NCBI RefSeq assembly: GCF_022024035.1
Contig: NZ_CP091787.1
Coordinates: 2,666,001-2,730,000 of the forward strand
Reading direction: 5' to 3'
Origin: Prevotella sp. E13-17
GTDB taxonomy: Bacteria; Bacteroidota; Bacteroidia; Bacteroidales; Bacteroidaceae
Length of the DNA: 64,000 nt
A program made the position numbers and the translations under genes. Shown here piece by piece: positions 28,228 through 36,286 of this stretch. The notes beneath the pieces were generated by a model. It had not been told where the DNA came from. It was given only the letters and a program-made list of their open reading frames with translations, and made no database searches. Positions within the stretch are counted from its first letter, which is position 1. Each line of letters begins with the position of its first letter.

Positions 28228-30297
28228 ATGAAGAAATTCTACGCATTTATCGTTGCTTTACTATTTGCACAGTTTTCTTTCGCCCAATGGCCCGATAACT
28301 ATGGTGGTGTGATGCTACAAGGTTTCTATTGGGACTCGTACGAAGATACAAAATGGACTAACTTGACAGCCCAGGCAGACCAAATAGCTCCTTACATAGA
28401 CTTGATTTGGATTCCAAATTCCGGCAACTGCGGTTCCGGCAACAGGATGGGATACATGCCTATCTATTGGCTCAACCACATCAGCTCCTTTGGTGCAAAA
28501 GAGTCATACCTCACCACTATGATTAACACCTATAAGGAAAAAGGTGTAGGTTTCATCAGTGATGTAGTCATTAACCATAAGTCACCCCGAGGAGAAAATG
28601 GTTCATGGATTGACTTTGTTAATGAGGAAAGAGCGGGAATAGTGAATTCTGACGTAACCTACAAATTAACATGGAGCGGTGCTGACATTTGTAATAATGA
28701 TGACGGAGGGTATGTCAAAGAGAGGGGATGGCCAGTGACTGGTGCTGATGATACGGGTACAGATTTCAGTGGCGGTCGAGACTTGGACCACACGTCTGCC
28801 AACGTACAAAAGAACTGTAAAACCTATCTGGACTTCCTCCTCAAGGAGTTAGGCTATGTTGGTTTCCGCCTTGACATGGTGAAGGGCTACGCCCCCCAAT
28901 ATACCAAGATGTACAACGAACATGCCAAGCCTCAGTTCTGCGTAGGTGAATATTGGGACGGCATTGACGCCATTAAGTGGTGGATATCAGAAACAGGATG
29001 GACCTCGGCAGCATTCGATTTCCCATTAAAATACCAAATCAAAGAAGCCTTTGGCGACGGCAATTGGAATAAGTTGCAAGAAGCAGCCCTATCTAAAGAT
29101 GATAGTTATAAACGCTATAGCGTATCCTTCATCGACAACCATGACACATTCCGCGATGAGGATGGTAACCGTTTACGTAAAAACGTGATTGCCGCCAATG
29201 CATATATTCTGGCATTACCTGGAACACCATGTATTTTTCTTAAGCACTGGAAGCGCTATCCCATTGCTATTGGCAACATGATTCTTGCTCGTAAAGCTGC
29301 CGGTGTAACAAACCAAAGTGGCATAAAACAGCTAGAAGTTGTTGATGGTGGTGTTATTCTGAAAACACAAGGTTCCGTAGGAACAGTTGCAGCCTATTGT
29401 GGTTCAGCTGCCAGTTATGGTACTCCCGACGGTTATCAACTGATTAGTAAAGGCGAAAACTATGCTTTCTATGTCAGCAATAATGTTACCGTCAACGGAC
29501 TTCGTTCTGGAGTGGACTCCAATGGTGAGGATGTCTCAGGTCCTGCCACAGCCTATGTTGCCTGCGACGAGGCTCCCTACCTCTATGCATGGGACAACAA
29601 CAACCAGCCTATCAACGCCAGTTGGCCCGGCACTCTGATGAGCGAGACAACAACTGTCAAAGGTCGAACTTTCTGGAAGCACACCTTTACAGAAAGTCCT
29701 GTTAATATTATCTTTAACAATGGAGCCGCTGTTCAGACGAACGACCTGGTGCTACAGCACGACAAATATTTCACTTTCGACCTCGACAACGATGACAAGA
29801 ACACAAACTATACAGATATTACTAGCGAATACTACACGCCAGAGCCTGTTGTTCTGCCAAGTTGTGCAAAGGTAATCAACAATAGAACGTACGTTTACTT
29901 CCGCGGTAATATGGACTATGACGAGCCATACGTTTGGGCTTGGTCGGAAGACAAGAATTTCTGCACGAATACTGATTGGCCTGGAGACCGTATGACCAGA
30001 GTAGGACGAGACGACCAGAAACGTGACGTATGGTGCTGGGAAGTGAAGTTAGGAGAAAAGATGCCGACTAAGATTCTATTTAGCAATCACGGCTACCCAC
30101 AAACTTCAGACTTTGCATTTGAGAATGGTGGTTACTACACCGTCTTTGGCATTCAAGGTGTATTAAATGATATTCAACAAGTCAAAGCCACAAATGTTTC
30201 AAAGCATGGAGCGATCTACAACCTCGCAGGTCAGCGCATCAATGCTAACTTCCGCGGCATAGCTATTCAGAATGGCAAGAAGGTTATCTTGAAATAA
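28228..30297 (+). CDS. secreted alpha-amylase 2, GH13, with two CBM26-like modules
   Basis: A 689-residue paralogue of the preceding amylase, with a signal peptide ending near SFAQ (20). Catalytic residues are D216 (GFRLDMVKGY), E241 (CVGEYWDG) and D306 (FIDNHDTF). After the barrel there are two related starch-binding modules, each with a WAW or YAWD motif and a WPG motif (about 445-530 and 555-640), instead of the hexosaminidase-type domain of amylase 1. The tail AIYNLAGQRINANFRGIAIQ matches that of the 24648 protein. Secreted or surface-exposed by inference. Separate promoter and operator O4. Confidence 0.9.
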   Translation: MKKFYAFIVALLFAQFSFAQWPDNYGGVMLQGFYWDSYEDTKWTNLTAQADQIAPYIDLIWIPNSGNCGSGNRMGYMPIYWLNHISSFGAKESYLTTMINTYKEKGVGFISDVVINHKSPRGENGSWIDFVNEERAGIVNSDVTYKLTWSGADICNNDDGGYVKERGWPVTGADDTGTDFSGGRDLDHTSANVQKNCKTYLDFLLKELGYVGFRLDMVKGYAPQYTKMYNEHAKPQFCVGEYWDGIDAIKWWISETGWTSAAFDFPLKYQIKEAFGDGNWNKLQEAALSKDDSYKRYSVSFIDNHDTFRDEDGNRLRKNVIAANAYILALPGTPCIFLKHWKRYPIAIGNMILARKAAGVTNQSGIKQLEVVDGGVILKTQGSVGTVAAYCGSAASYGTPDGYQLISKGENYAFYVSNNVTVNGLRSGVDSNGEDVSGPATAYVACDEAPYLYAWDNNNQPINASWPGTLMSETTTVKGRTFWKHTFTESPVNIIFNNGAAVQTNDLVLQHDKYFTFDLDNDDKNTNYTDITSEYYTPEPVVLPSCAKVINNRTYVYFRGNMDYDEPYVWAWSEDKNFCTNTDWPGDRMTRVGRDDQKRDVWCWEVKLGEKMPTKILFSNHGYPQTSDFAFENGGYYTVFGIQGVLNDIQQVKATNVSKHGAIYNLAGQRINANFRGIAIQNGKKVILK

Positions 30298-30324
30298 AGT
30301 AGTATAGAACAATTGTAAAACAAG

Positions 30325-30359
30325 AAAAAGTAGTGATTCCAATCGAATCACTACTTTTT
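30325..30359. terminator. bidirectional terminator between amylase 2 and glycosyltransferase genes
   Basis: Perfect 15-bp stem: AAAAAGTAGTGATTC (30325-30339) with GAATCACTACTTTTT (30345-30359), 5-base loop, A run on the left and T run on the right. It overlaps the last codons of the convergent glycosyltransferase gene. Confidence 0.9.
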
Positions 30360-31139
30360 TATGATGGACCTCACAACAAACCAGCAATGCATGAGGAAGG
30401 TGCTGACATGGCCATAATGGCTCACCATCACGCGATAGCGCTCTTTCAGCGAAGCACGGTGGTTGGCCGTGGTGGCGCCCTCCTCGGTATAGTTAGCCAC
30501 CACCATATTTATATTATAGAGCGGCAGTCCCATACGCTCGGCCTCACGCATCACACGGATACACCAATCTACATCGGCAGAGAAGCGATACTGGGTGTCA
30601 TACTGCAGGTTCTTGGCTATGTCCGTGCGCACATAGAAAGCCTGATGACACACCAGCATTCCCTGCCGAAACGAACGCCACGACAGCTGCGCTGGCGGCT
30701 GCAAGCGCCGCGGACGCAGATAGTGCCCTTCGCTATCGACGATATCGGTATTGCCATAGAGCACGGCAGGCAGTTCGGCTGTAGCACACTCACTGAGTCT
30801 GCAGCGGTGCACTATTTGTTCGATCGTATCAGGTTGCGGAAAAAAGTCGCCCGCATTCATAAACACAACATAATCGCCTGAGGCCTGCGTCAACCCCTTG
30901 TTCATGGCATCATAGATACCGTGGTCGGGTTCCGACTGTACGATGACCTTATGATGATTGCCAGAGGCATCGCTCACTTCCTTGTAGCGCTGTGCCATGT
31001 TGACGGTGCCATCTGTTGAGCGCCCGTCAACGATCAGATGTTCCACGCCCTCGTAGGTCTGACTAAGCACGCTCTGCAGCGTTCGCTCCAGCACCTGCTC
31101 TGCATTATAAGTGATGGTGACAACAGTGAATCGAATCAT
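30351..31139 (-). CDS. glycosyltransferase family 2
   Basis: A 262-residue GT-A enzyme. The N-terminal nucleotide-sugar binding motif is VTITYNAEQVLERTLQSVLSQ (about 5-25), then HLIVDGRSTDGT and, in the middle, DYVVFMNAGDFF, the usual DxD position read as NAGD. The form is that of WcaA/SpsA-like transferases that add one sugar to a surface polysaccharide, O-antigen or glycolipid. It overlaps the upstream glycosyltransferase by ATGA. Sugar and acceptor cannot be read. Not part of the starch regulon by operator evidence. Confidence 0.85.
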   Translation of the reverse strand: MIRFTVVTITYNAEQVLERTLQSVLSQTYEGVEHLIVDGRSTDGTVNMAQRYKEVSDASGNHHKVIVQSEPDHGIYDAMNKGLTQASGDYVVFMNAGDFFPQPDTIEQIVHRCRLSECATAELPAVLYGNTDIVDSEGHYLRPRRLQPPAQLSWRSFRQGMLVCHQAFYVRTDIAKNLQYDTQYRFSADVDWCIRVMREAERMGLPLYNINMVVANYTEEGATTANHRASLKERYRVMVSHYGHVSTFLMHCWFVVRSIIKK

Positions 31140-32410
31140 AGCATCAAGTGTTTTTGAGCCAATACTTGCTGATAGACCTCGATATAGCGCACCATCACCT
31201 GCTGGGTAGCGTAGTGATGATGCACCTTCTTAACGGCCTCATTGCTCAGCAGGGCGCGGTCGGCCTTGTTCAGAATCCAGTCGATGCCCTTTGCCAGGTC
31301 ATCCACCGAACGATAGTCGGCCACATAGCCATTCTTCAGATGATCTATCTCTTCGGGAATACCGCCTACACGAAAGCCCAGACAAGGCACACCGCATGCC
31401 ATAGCCTCCATGATGGTGTTGGGCAGATTCTCGCTGAGCGAGGGCAACACGAACATGCTGGCCGCCCTATAGATGCGCACAATGCGCTGGCGGTCGCTGA
31501 CATAGCCCATGGGATAAGCCGCAAAAGGCAGCTGTTGCGCCACCTCGTCAGCATGTCCGCCAAGGATGACGACCCCCGTATTCGCCTTCATCTCTGGTTT
31601 TTCGTCGGCCAGTTTTCTGCAGGCATCAACCAGATACTGCATGCCTTTATTGGGATTGGTAGCACGCTGACAGACAAACAAAATGAGCCGCTTGTCGGTG
31701 GGCAAGCCCTCTGCTACACATGCTTCTTCGCGCGAACCCGGACTAAACGTGTTCACATCGATGGGGTTAGGTATGCTGGTAATGGTCTGCCCTTGCAGCA
31801 ACGCGCTGCTCTTAGCTTCTTGTTCCAGCCACTTGCTGCAGGTCACGAATGTGATATTCCCCTTCTCCAGCATGGCTTGTTTGTGTTTCCACACGCGTGC
31901 CGACAGGTCATGTTTACTTCCTCCGCCCGGCAAGTACTTACAGTTCATACAACCCGTGCGGAAGTTAGTACACCCCAGCGTCAGGTGGCAGAGGGCTGTG
32001 GCGGGCCACATGTCGTGCATGGTCCACACCACGGGCTTACCGCTACGCAGTATCTTCCCGATGACGTTCAGCGACAGAAAGCCTTGATTGATCCAATGCA
32101 GGTGAATGATGTCGGCCTCCTCGAACTCGGGCAACCGTGTGATGTCGGTGCCAGCATTGGCCAGGTCTATCTCGAACAGGTGTTCGCGCTTGAAATGCAG
32201 CTGACAGAACACCACGAAACGTTCCCAAAGAAAATACCATCGTTTCGACAGTTTACCTTTGAGCCCCACAACGCTGATGTCCTGAGTCTGTTTGTCGCGC
32301 ACCAACATTTTGGCTTTAACACCATAATTATTAAGAGAAGTCATCAGACGGTTGGCAGCAACAGCCGCTCCCCCTGTCTTTTCGCTCGTGTTTACAATCA
32401 ATACTTTCAT
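31136..32410 (-). CDS. glycosyltransferase family 4 (GT-B)
   Basis: A 424-residue enzyme starting MKVLIVNTSEKTGGAAVA. The GT-B acceptor domain includes the HLHWINQGFLS and TMHDMWPATALCHLTLGC segments. The C-terminal donor domain has the GT4 signature (SMFVLPSLSENLPNTIMEAMACGVPCL with E/E spacing). The track-like longer start at 32422 would be TTG; I chose ATG 32408-32410. The -7 box lies only 10 bp upstream, so the mRNA may be almost leaderless. It forms a two-gene unit with the GT2 gene, probably for a surface glycan. Confidence 0.85.
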   Translation of the reverse strand: MKVLIVNTSEKTGGAAVAANRLMTSLNNYGVKAKMLVRDKQTQDISVVGLKGKLSKRWYFLWERFVVFCQLHFKREHLFEIDLANAGTDITRLPEFEEADIIHLHWINQGFLSLNVIGKILRSGKPVVWTMHDMWPATALCHLTLGCTNFRTGCMNCKYLPGGGSKHDLSARVWKHKQAMLEKGNITFVTCSKWLEQEAKSSALLQGQTITSIPNPIDVNTFSPGSREEACVAEGLPTDKRLILFVCQRATNPNKGMQYLVDACRKLADEKPEMKANTGVVILGGHADEVAQQLPFAAYPMGYVSDRQRIVRIYRAASMFVLPSLSENLPNTIMEAMACGVPCLGFRVGGIPEEIDHLKNGYVADYRSVDDLAKGIDWILNKADRALLSNEAVKKVHHHYATQQVMVRYIEVYQQVLAQKHLML

Positions 32411-32419
32411 AAGCAAAGA

Positions 32420-32427
32420 CAAAGGTA
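32420..32427 (-). promoter_or_regulatory. -7 box of the glycosyltransferase pair
   Basis: TACCTTTG on the minus strand. The predicted start site is within a few bases of ATG 32410, giving an mRNA with almost no 5' leader. Confidence 0.6.
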
Positions 32428-32543
32428 CTTACTTTTTCGTAACATTCAGCCATAATCAGCGTTTTTTTCGCTGTTATCGCACACAATTGGTTGATTTACG
32501 TCAAGAACATTGCATTTATTTCGAAAAATAATGCAATATATGA

Positions 32544-32573
32544 TTGTTGATTCTAAAAAAGTGCGTACCTTTG
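32544..32573 (+). promoter_or_regulatory. promoter of the ncRNA candidate
   Basis: TTG (32544-32546), a 19-bp gap, then TACCTTTG (32566-32573). This is a full-consensus Bacteroidetes promoter. Confidence 0.75.
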
Positions 32574-32579
32574 CATCAT

Positions 32580-32820
32580 CAAAAGGTTAATAGATTGTTT
32601 TAGGTTAGTAGTAATATTTATAGTTTTAGGTTTTTAGTTATTGGTAAAAGAGAAAGTTTTCAACTGTAGGATAACAGGAGGTCGCTGTGAAGCTCCCTTT
32701 TAAACTTTCAAATTTTTAGTCCTTTGTGGACTGAAAATTTCTTTTAGAGAAAAAGGATTTTTAGTTAAACATAGGCTTGTTCCGCTGCTGCTCGAGAGAG
32801 TTGCAGCGGACTTTTTTTTA
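32580..32820 (+). ncRNA. structured small RNA candidate, about 240 nt
   Basis: A free-standing transcription unit with a consensus promoter and an intrinsic terminator (TCCGCTGC 32781-32788 / GCAGCGGA 32803-32810 followed by eight T), but no convincing ORF. Inside are two clear hairpins: GAAAGTTT...AAACTTTC, enclosing GGAG/CTCC, and AAATTTTTAGTCC / GGACTGAAAATTT with a 4-5 base loop. It is not tmRNA, RNase P or SRP RNA by their conserved motifs. 6S RNA is possible by size, but I cannot confirm it. A ten-codon GTG frame with AGGAGG before it (near 32690) is noted and not called. Confidence 0.65.
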
Positions 32821-32921
32821 TTTATACCCCTAAAACGCTTGTCTATATCGCAGAAACATCGAAAGCCGCATAGGAAGCGATGGCTCGACCACCTACCGCA
32901 AGTGTTTCAGCAAGTAAAAAA

Positions 32922-32960
32922 GAATAGCGCCCCCAAACGACCCGTTTGGAGGCGCTATTC
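32922..32960. terminator. hairpin 1 of a tandem pair after the M16 peptidase gene
   Basis: GAATAGCGCC... pairs with ...GGCGCTATTC, and the inner CCAAACG with CGTTTGG. It is preceded by an A run, so on the minus strand it ends in T-rich sequence and can terminate the peptidase transcript. The 100 bp between it and the ncRNA terminator shows nothing recognisable. Confidence 0.65.
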
Positions 32961-32965
32961 AAGTC

Positions 32966-33004
32966 GTTTGGCGGCCCCAAACCATCCGTTTGGAGCCGCC
33001 AAAC
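32966..33004. terminator. hairpin 2 of the tandem pair
   Basis: GTTTGGCGGC pairs with GCCGCCAAAC, and its tip repeats the CCAAAC...GTTTGG tip of hairpin 1. It ends exactly before the stop codon of the peptidase gene. Confidence 0.55.
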
Positions 33005-35848
33005 TTATTCCGTCGTAATGTACCCTATATGACAACTGCCTTTCTTGAGCATTTTTCTCAGATATGCTTTAAGTGAAGCTGGTGTAACCTGCCTAACACA
33101 AGTCAAATCAAAAGGATCGTCAAGCTCATCGCCAAACTCACGATTCAGATAAGTATTACATGGATCCTGCTTATTTGCTTTTAAGAATTCCATCACCTGC
33201 TTATTAGAAGTTTCTATCTCCTTCACCGAGCTGTCTATGAGTTCTTGCGTTATCAAACCACCTTCTACCATATCATTGACCATATCTCTCACGTCTTGAG
33301 CAATGCGCTCACGCTGACTGGGGTCACATGTATAAAAAATAGGACAGTACAGACGAGGAATGGGTTGTACTATGGTAATCACACTACAAAAAGGTGAATA
33401 CACATCACTATGCTGCTTACGTAGCACGTTGAAAAGAAGTTTTCCAAGAACTCTCTGCAGCACATTATTATGAGCATTTGTCTGTGGCGTATATTTGTAT
33501 CCTTTCTCCCAAACATACATTATATAGGTCTCGCAATAAGGCTTATCCATTTCCACTTTTTCTACCAGCGTAGAATTACTAGTTTTATAGTGGTCTGAAG
33601 GCCATACCATTCGCTTCACGGGCTTTTTCTCCGATGGAAGAGTTGCAATATATTTCATAATAGATGGCATGATGCTGTCTATTTCGTAGTTTCCATGAAC
33701 CAACAGCACAGAGCCATTATAATTAGATTTATACTTTTTCACTATCTGGCGGAAATGGTCTAAAGAGAATGCAGAGAGTTGATCAGCTGTCAGTGCATTG
33801 ATTCTGTCAAGCGATGCACTTGGCAGATTTTTAATTTTATTTCTTGCCGTTATTAATGGGTTGTCACTTGTTGCGGTTTTTTCCTGAAGTTGTTTCAGAC
33901 TCTTATTGAACTTAACCGAGTCCACATCAACATTGGTCAAGTTTAGATAGAAGCCTTTAAGACTTCCTTCGACAGCACTATGATCGTAAACTGTGATCTC
34001 GAGGTTGTCCTCATAATCGCCTGCAGAAAAATCAGGGAAGCTCTTATATTTGACAACACAATTATTCAGCATGTTTCGATAACCATACTCGTCGTTCTTC
34101 AACATAGAGAAACCTGATGGGCGACGAAAAGCAAAACGCAATTGGCTACTGCCTTTATCCTTCCATAAAACCACTTTTACACCATTCGGCAAAAAGACTT
34201 CACTGATACTATCATTCAGAACTTTAATCTTTTTCGCCAAAGGAGGAACGGTGATAACTTCAACGCTATCAATATCTTTCTCTTCCGGTTCACTTTCTTT
34301 CGTGTTTTCAACGCTGAGCAATTCGTCATCCGACATTCGCTTCACCCGTTCAATCACAGCCAAAGCCTCATCTTCCGTAGGCGCTTTCACATTGTCAGGA
34401 AACATCATTGTAATGAGCAGGTTTCGGTCGTCGGTCAGCTTGAGGAATTCTTGGTGCATCTGCTCTTGTGTCATCGTGGATACAATGTAACTATGCGCCA
34501 CTTCACTTGCCATTGGCTGCTTAATCGTCTTTCCTTTTAGGAAGTTGTTTGTACAAGCTTTCATCAAATCTACGCTTGTGCGTTGTTTAGATGTGCGTTC
34601 CACAAAGGTTGTGTCAACCAGTATGAGGGCTGTCGTGTCAGCATTGAATTCAGGCATACTGACAGTGTAGGTCTCCTTCCATTCTTGATGAGTGAATCCC
34701 TTGCGGCGAATCAGTTCCACCTGCTTCATGAGTGTTTCCAACGTTGACTGCCACTGGTCAGGAGCACTCGAGAGTTTGAAAGAGAGAAGCTCTTGTCCCC
34801 CATCTACGAGCTCCATCTTTAAAGAAGAGTCAAAACTTGCCAATCCTGTGATTTGAGTTTGCAAGTCCCCAATTTTCCATTGCATAATGTTCGTAATCTT
34901 ATCACGAATATAGTCTGTACGTATACCTCCAATTGTATGACGGGATTCAGCAGCCAACTCTGGAACATTCATCAGAAACGATACATCAAAAGCGTTTTGG
35001 GCTTTATCCTGATAGCAACGTAAACGGAGACCATTAGCATTAGGAATCTCGGAAAATGGAGCAACGACATGTTTGCCGCGCGCTCTGTCCCCAAAGTGTG
35101 CTTTCAGCTTATCCACCATTACGTCAGGGTCAACATCACCCACAACGATGACTGTCTGGTTCTGCGGCTCATACCAACGATGGTAGAAATCGCGTATCAA
35201 TTGTGGCGAACAGTTTCTGATAATATCCATGTCGCCTATGGGACTACGTTTCGTATAGGCGGAATAATTAAAGATCTCGTTCAAAACTTGCTCACCAGAA
35301 GGCGAAGCCTTGCGCATTCTCCATTCCTCTACTATAACATTACGCTCACTCTCCACGTCTTTATCCGTGATGACAACATCATTAGCCCAATCGCGCATCA
35401 GCAGCAGACAGGAATCCAGCAGTAAAGTATTGTCTGCAGGAATATAGTGAAGCAAGTAGCGCACCGTATTGTATCCAGTAAAGGCATTGCTATCATGTCC
35501 GAACTGGATGCCGTTGCGTCGCATAAATTCAATCACACTGCTATTAGGGAAATGCTTCGTTCCCTTGAAAGCCATATGCTCTACGAAATGTGCGATACCC
35601 TGTTCATTGTCGTTCTCCACCATTGATCCGCCCTTGACAAGCAATTCGAAATAGACACGTTTTTCAGGATTATCACACCGACACACATAATAGGTCATAC
35701 CATTTGCCAACACGCCCTTGCGCACAGTGGAGTCTGCTGGTATCACCTGCTGGTCAATCTTGTCCTGATGTGCAAACAACGTACACTCTTCTTGGGAAAA
35801 TGCAACAATACTTACTAAAGTGAAAACAATACTTAAAAAAAATTTCAT
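33005..35848 (-). CDS. M16 family zinc metallopeptidase (pitrilysin/insulinase type)
   Basis: A 947-residue protein with a signal peptide (MKFFLSIVFTLVSIVAFSQ) and the inverted zinc motif HFVEH at 87-91 in the first M16 domain, followed by three more homologous domains, the usual long form. Such periplasmic peptidases degrade unstructured peptides. The ATG at 35846-35848 was chosen because the signal peptide starts there and a -7 box lies 54 bp upstream; the longer frame up to 35971 would run through that promoter. Monocistronic, with tandem hairpins behind it and repeat array B ahead of it. Confidence 0.9.
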   Translation of the reverse strand: MKFFLSIVFTLVSIVAFSQEECTLFAHQDKIDQQVIPADSTVRKGVLANGMTYYVCRCDNPEKRVYFELLVKGGSMVENDNEQGIAHFVEHMAFKGTKHFPNSSVIEFMRRNGIQFGHDSNAFTGYNTVRYLLHYIPADNTLLLDSCLLLMRDWANDVVITDKDVESERNVIVEEWRMRKASPSGEQVLNEIFNYSAYTKRSPIGDMDIIRNCSPQLIRDFYHRWYEPQNQTVIVVGDVDPDVMVDKLKAHFGDRARGKHVVAPFSEIPNANGLRLRCYQDKAQNAFDVSFLMNVPELAAESRHTIGGIRTDYIRDKITNIMQWKIGDLQTQITGLASFDSSLKMELVDGGQELLSFKLSSAPDQWQSTLETLMKQVELIRRKGFTHQEWKETYTVSMPEFNADTTALILVDTTFVERTSKQRTSVDLMKACTNNFLKGKTIKQPMASEVAHSYIVSTMTQEQMHQEFLKLTDDRNLLITMMFPDNVKAPTEDEALAVIERVKRMSDDELLSVENTKESEPEEKDIDSVEVITVPPLAKKIKVLNDSISEVFLPNGVKVVLWKDKGSSQLRFAFRRPSGFSMLKNDEYGYRNMLNNCVVKYKSFPDFSAGDYEDNLEITVYDHSAVEGSLKGFYLNLTNVDVDSVKFNKSLKQLQEKTATSDNPLITARNKIKNLPSASLDRINALTADQLSAFSLDHFRQIVKKYKSNYNGSVLLVHGNYEIDSIMPSIMKYIATLPSEKKPVKRMVWPSDHYKTSNSTLVEKVEMDKPYCETYIMYVWEKGYKYTPQTNAHNNVLQRVLGKLLFNVLRKQHSDVYSPFCSVITIVQPIPRLYCPIFYTCDPSQRERIAQDVRDMVNDMVEGGLITQELIDSSVKEIETSNKQVMEFLKANKQDPCNTYLNREFGDELDDPFDLTCVRQVTPASLKAYLRKMLKKGSCHIGYITTE

Positions 35849-35901
35849 GATAGTTATTGGGTTTATATAAGATGATTTTAGTTTTTCTGTCTTTTGAGGC
35901 G

Positions 35902-35909
35902 CAAAGGTA
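35902..35909 (-). promoter_or_regulatory. -7 box of the M16 peptidase gene
   Basis: TACCTTTG on the minus strand, 54 bp before the chosen start. It supports ATG 35848 over the upstream start. Confidence 0.65.
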
Positions 35910-35967
35910 ACATTATTCCCTAAACAGACAAACAATTTAATACAATTTAATATATAAAGGCATCTCG

Positions 35968-36222
35968 TCATTTGCTTAAAGCGGCAGTTTTATAGTTTAA
36001 AAGCAACAGTTCTACAGTCTAGAAATGGCTGTTTTAAAGTCTAAAACCAAAACAACTGTTTTACGTTTAGCCCCTGGAAAGCCTGCTTCCAGCCCCTGGA
36101 AGCATCATTTCCAAGGGCTGGAACAACCTCGTCCAGGGGCTGGAATTGACTCGTCTAGGGGCTAGACGGGAACCAAAACCTAAACTATTGCAATGCAAAA
36201 GTGCCACTTCTGCGCTGCCAAA
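35968..36222 (+). repeat. 22-bp-phased dyad repeat array, copy B
   Basis: Same architecture and orientation as copy A. AAGTC-type cores start at 35990, 36012 and 36034 (a weak one at 35968), then after 33 bp GCCCC-type cores at 36067 and 36089, then GGGGC-type cores at 36111, 36133 and 36155, all 22 bp apart. Right flank CAAAA sites are at 36174 and 36196, with CCAAA at 36218. It lies upstream of the M16 peptidase promoter and after the CotH gene. Confidence 0.88.
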
Positions 36223-36230
36223 CCAAAAGA

Positions 36231-36265
36231 ATGGCGACACTATTCCGTGCGAATAGTGCCGCCAT
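36231..36265 (-). terminator. terminator of the CotH-like gene
   Basis: ATGGCGACACTATTC (36231-36245) pairs with GAATAGTGCCGCCAT (36251-36265), with one wobble pair and a 5-base loop, 21 bp beyond the stop. Confidence 0.75.
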
Positions 36266-36286
36266 ATCTTATCAATGAGATTACTC

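Noticed and set aside
32690..32725. ten-codon GTG frame with AGGAGG inside the ncRNA candidate
   Set aside because: It overlaps a stable hairpin and is not supported by any other sign; leader peptide not excluded.
35849..35971. N-terminal extension of the M16 peptidase
   Set aside because: The region contains the promoter box and precedes the true signal peptide.
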